Assembly: GCA_023139225.1 (NCBI GenBank)
Contig: JAGLNZ010000205.1
Location: 1-7,513, forward strand
Direction of reading: 5' to 3'
From: Desulfobacula sp.
Lineage (GTDB): Bacteria; Desulfobacterota; Desulfobacteria; Desulfobacterales; Desulfobacteraceae
DNA: 7,513 nt
Under the pieces are notes generated by a model. It saw only the letters and a program-made list of their open reading frames with translations, was not told the DNA's origin and searched no databases. Both the position numbers and the translations under genes were made by a program. Below are positions 6,144-7,513 of this stretch, in pieces (positions within the stretch are counted from its first letter, which is position 1; every line of letters starts with the position of its first letter).

Positions 6144-6145
6144 CA

Positions 6146-6400
6146 TTAGTCTTCAATTTTCAAAGCTGAAATTTTTTTCCCGGCTGGAAGTTGTTTGATC
6201 TGGTACTCTAGTTGAAAAGCTCTGCTTTTTGTAAGATCTTGCCTGGCAGCAACTAATTTCACCGGCAGCCGGGATCTTGTATATTTTGAAGCTGTCCCTT
6301 CATTGTGTTTTAACAGACGGTTTTTAAGATTTTTAGTGACACCACAATACAAAGAGCCATCAGAGCATTTTAACAGGTATACCTGCCAATCGTTCATCAT
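6146..6400 (-). CDS. GIY-YIG domain protein, YhbQ/UPF0213-like
   Basis: A free-standing GIY-YIG nuclease domain of 84 aa, the usual size of the YhbQ/UPF0213 group, whose members are putative small DNA endonucleases with poorly defined roles. The GIY-equivalent is VYL (7-9) and the YIG-equivalent YCG (18-20), spaced as expected. R28 (NRLLKH), H32 and the N-rich turn follow, and E65 in QLEYQIKQL is the expected metal-binding glutamate. ATG 6400 overlaps the upstream SLOG-like stop as ATGA, implying translational coupling; a second ATG directly follows at 6397 and could be the start instead. Domain call is firm; catalytic activity is inferred from retained residues. Confidence 0.9.
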   Translation of the reverse strand: MMNDWQVYLLKCSDGSLYCGVTKNLKNRLLKHNEGTASKYTRSRLPVKLVAARQDLTKSRAFQLEYQIKQLPAGKKISALKIED

Positions 6401-6942
6401 GTAAATGAACGACTGAAAAGATTTTCAATAGCATTTTTGCCTTCATCTGAAAGGTTTCTGGTTCCTGTTCCACAAAAAGTTTTATTCAAAATGACAGGTT
6501 CGTCTTCCATCCAATCATTTTCTTTCCATGTATACCACTTATTGGCACCTTGATCAAAAACACTTGTGGGCCTGTTAAAAAATTTTGCAAGTTCAACACC
6601 CCATCCAGTCCCGCCTTTAACTGTTTTGTCAGACTGAATCCAACCGATTGCAAATACCTGATACCCTTTATTCACCATATGGAAAATAAGTTGAAAAACT
6701 TTTCTGATCTTATCTGCCTGTGCATATCTTCTGCCCATTCGTGCAGATACTATCTCCATACTGATATTGCCTTTTTTCAGTTCTTCATCACTAAGCATGG
6801 TAATGTTTTTCTCCCTCGAAGGTTTATGTCCGTCAAATGAGAAATTTATTTCATTGATTCCATACTTTTGGGCGCATTCACCAAATGTTTCTTCTGCACC
6901 TTTGAGTCCGCCGCTGTAAATACTGTACTCTTGATTATTCAT
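6397..6942 (-). CDS. SLOG-like predicted nucleotide-binding protein of unknown function
   Basis: Predicted Rossmann-like protein that resembles the SLOG/LOG superfamily (members bind nucleotides or cleave nucleotide-like ligands), judged by motif style and recalled similarity only. Residues 8-18 read IYSGGLKGAEE, a glycine-rich loop with acidic residue (G11, G12, G15, E17). A second glycine motif GGTGWGVELAKFFNRP lies at 110-125. FCGTGTRNLSDEGKNAIENLF near the C-terminus is a recurring feature of similar uncharacterised proteins. No signal peptide or membrane span; 181 aa. ATG 6942 has AGGAGG at 6953-6958, 10 bases upstream. The stop overlaps the GIY-YIG start (ATGA), so both proteins are likely made from one message. 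Upstream, GAGTGCTAA at 6982-6990 matches one arm of a CIRCE operator. Reaction, ligand and biological role are unknown; the pairing with a nuclease-type domain hints at nucleic acid or nucleotide biology but proves nothing. Confidence 0.72.
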   Translation of the reverse strand: MNNQEYSIYSGGLKGAEETFGECAQKYGINEINFSFDGHKPSREKNITMLSDEELKKGNISMEIVSARMGRRYAQADKIRKVFQLIFHMVNKGYQVFAIGWIQSDKTVKGGTGWGVELAKFFNRPTSVFDQGANKWYTWKENDWMEDEPVILNKTFCGTGTRNLSDEGKNAIENLFSRSFT

Positions 6943-7193
6943 AATTATTATTCCTCCTCATTTTCACCCTTTATATCAGCTGAGTGCTAATATAAATTTA
7001 ATTTTTAATCTTACCTTGTTTTTGTGACATAGTAATGGGTCACTGTCCAGTTAATACAAATTTTTATCGCACAGAAATATTTAACTTTAGTCTGATACAA
7101 TTTTATTTTTTTAAACGAGCGGAACTAAATACGTGAATTTTAGTTTTTTTGCAAGTTTTATTATTATTTTATTTTCCTGAATTTGCCAACAGG

Positions 7194-7235
7194 TTTACTT
7201 GAAAAATATTTTTTTACATGTTTTACTTGAAAAAT
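7194..7235 (+). repeat. 14-bp direct repeat upstream of yjbQ
   Basis: TTTACTTGAAAAAT occurs exactly at 7194-7207 and 7222-7235, 28 bases apart. The copies end 28 bases before the yjbQ ATG, so they overlap the likely promoter. They could be paired operator sites on nearly the same DNA face, or a local duplication; AT-richness lowers the weight. Confidence 0.6.
7199..7227 (+). promoter_or_regulatory. Candidate sigma70 promoter for yjbQ within the repeat
   Basis: TTGAAA (7199-7204, 5/6 to TTGACA) and TTTACT (7222-7227, 4/6 to TATAAT) are 17 bases apart. Transcription would begin near 7234, about 29 bases before ATG 7263. The -35 lies in the first repeat copy and the -10 in the second. Both repeats also contain CTTGAAA, a heat-shock -35 motif, but no matching heat-shock -10 was seen. 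Confidence 0.3.
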
Positions 7236-7262
7236 TGATTAACAATTAATGGAATTATTTTT

Positions 7263-7513
7263 ATGAAAACATACAGAAAAGAACTCTGGTTTGAGATTCC
7301 AACAAGAAGGGCTTTCATCAACATTACACCTGATGTTCAAAAATGCATTAATGAAAGCAAAGTAACTGAAGGTCTTGTACTGATTAATGCAATGCACATC
7401 ACAGCCTCAGTGTTTATTAATGATGATGAATCCGGATTACACCATGATTATGATCTCTGGCTTGAAAAATTAGCACCCCATGAGCCTGTTTCTCAATACA
7501 AACACAATGTTGG
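7263..7513 (+). CDS. yjbQ: YjbQ/UPF0047 family protein, 3' end cut by window edge
   Basis: Small cytoplasmic protein of the UPF0047 family; E. coli YjbQ shows weak thiamine-phosphate synthase activity, hence the usual name secondary thiamine-phosphate synthase enzyme, although the main role is unsettled. Only 83 complete codons lie in the window, of about 140 expected. Family signatures are strong: [15 protein letters not shown] (8-22), [23 protein letters not shown] (41-63, with H45, N53, D54, D55, E56, H60, H61) and [13 protein letters not shown] (70-82). ATG 7263 is supported by a weak TGGA about 9 bases upstream. A 14-bp direct repeat lies just ahead. The missing C-terminal part should carry the remaining conserved residues, which cannot be checked here. 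Confidence 0.93.
   Translation, partial: MKTYRKELWFEIPTRRAFINITPDVQKCINESKVTEGLVLINAMHITASVFINDDESGLHHDYDLWLEKLAPHEPVSQYKHNV

Larger units (their letters stand above)
6943..7262. other. 320-bp divergent intergenic region between SLOG-like gene and yjbQ
   Basis: Very AT-rich spacer carrying the SLOG-like ribosome binding site (6953-6958), one CIRCE-like half-site (6982-6990), a short inverted repeat GTGAC/GTCAC (7024-7028 and 7039-7043) and a 14-bp direct repeat close to yjbQ. No coding stretch or RNA gene was recognised in it. Confidence 0.6.

Noticed and set aside
6550..6840. Plus-strand ORF of 96 codons
   Set aside because: Antisense shadow of the SLOG-like gene, which has a strong Shine-Dalgarno and conserved glycine motifs.
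7023..7044. TGTGAC/GTCAC inverted repeat resembling a CRP site
   Set aside because: The spacing between arms is 12 rather than 6 bases, so it does not fit a CRP/FNR site, and there is no T-run to make it a terminator.

Overview
The window reads as ordinary chromosomal DNA from an AT-rich Gram-negative bacterium. My best guess is an anaerobic member of the Desulfobacteraceae or a relative (former deltaproteobacteria). The reasons are two lipoprotein signal peptides, an aapJ-type solute-binding protein, a stand-alone NifU/IscU scaffold, a KhpA-type KH protein, and the flavour of the UPF0047 and SLOG-like proteins. This placement comes from recalled protein families, not from a search. No phage, IS, CRISPR, tRNA or rRNA signal was seen.

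Layout. Positions 1-898 (minus) hold the 5' nine tenths of an amino-acid ABC transporter binding lipoprotein that runs off the left edge and starts at GTG. Positions 1132-4352 (plus) hold a hemolysin III/PAQR-type membrane protein, then a tightly coupled pair: a NUDT5-like Nudix hydrolase whose TAA is directly followed by the ATG of a large membrane M48-type metallopeptidase with a C-terminal TPR region. Convergent to it, with a 4-bp gap, lie an unrecognised lipoprotein (4357-5040 or slightly longer) and a NifU/IscU-like Fe-S scaffold (5123-5563), both minus. A 319-bp divergent spacer separates the scaffold from a plus-strand khpA-like gene (5883-6113). Next come a minus-strand ATGA-overlapping pair, a SLOG-like nucleotide-binding protein (6397-6942) followed by a GIY-YIG protein of the YhbQ/UPF0213 type (6146-6400). 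A second 320-bp divergent spacer leads to a right-truncated yjbQ/UPF0047 gene (7263 to the edge).

How the genes relate. The only strong co-expression signals are the TAA-ATG junction between Nudix and M48-TPR, the ATGA overlap between the SLOG-like and GIY-YIG genes, and the 82-bp same-strand gap between the scaffold and the lipoprotein. There is no obvious single pathway.

Most worth a second look: a UGA-containing open stretch with a SECIS-like hairpin that ends in an ATGA overlap with khpA (speculative); the lipoprotein gene, whose ribosome binding site points at AUU codons rather than at the only TTG; the Nudix/M48-TPR unit; and a 14-bp direct repeat upstream of yjbQ. I did not find compelling evidence for an entirely new multi-gene system.
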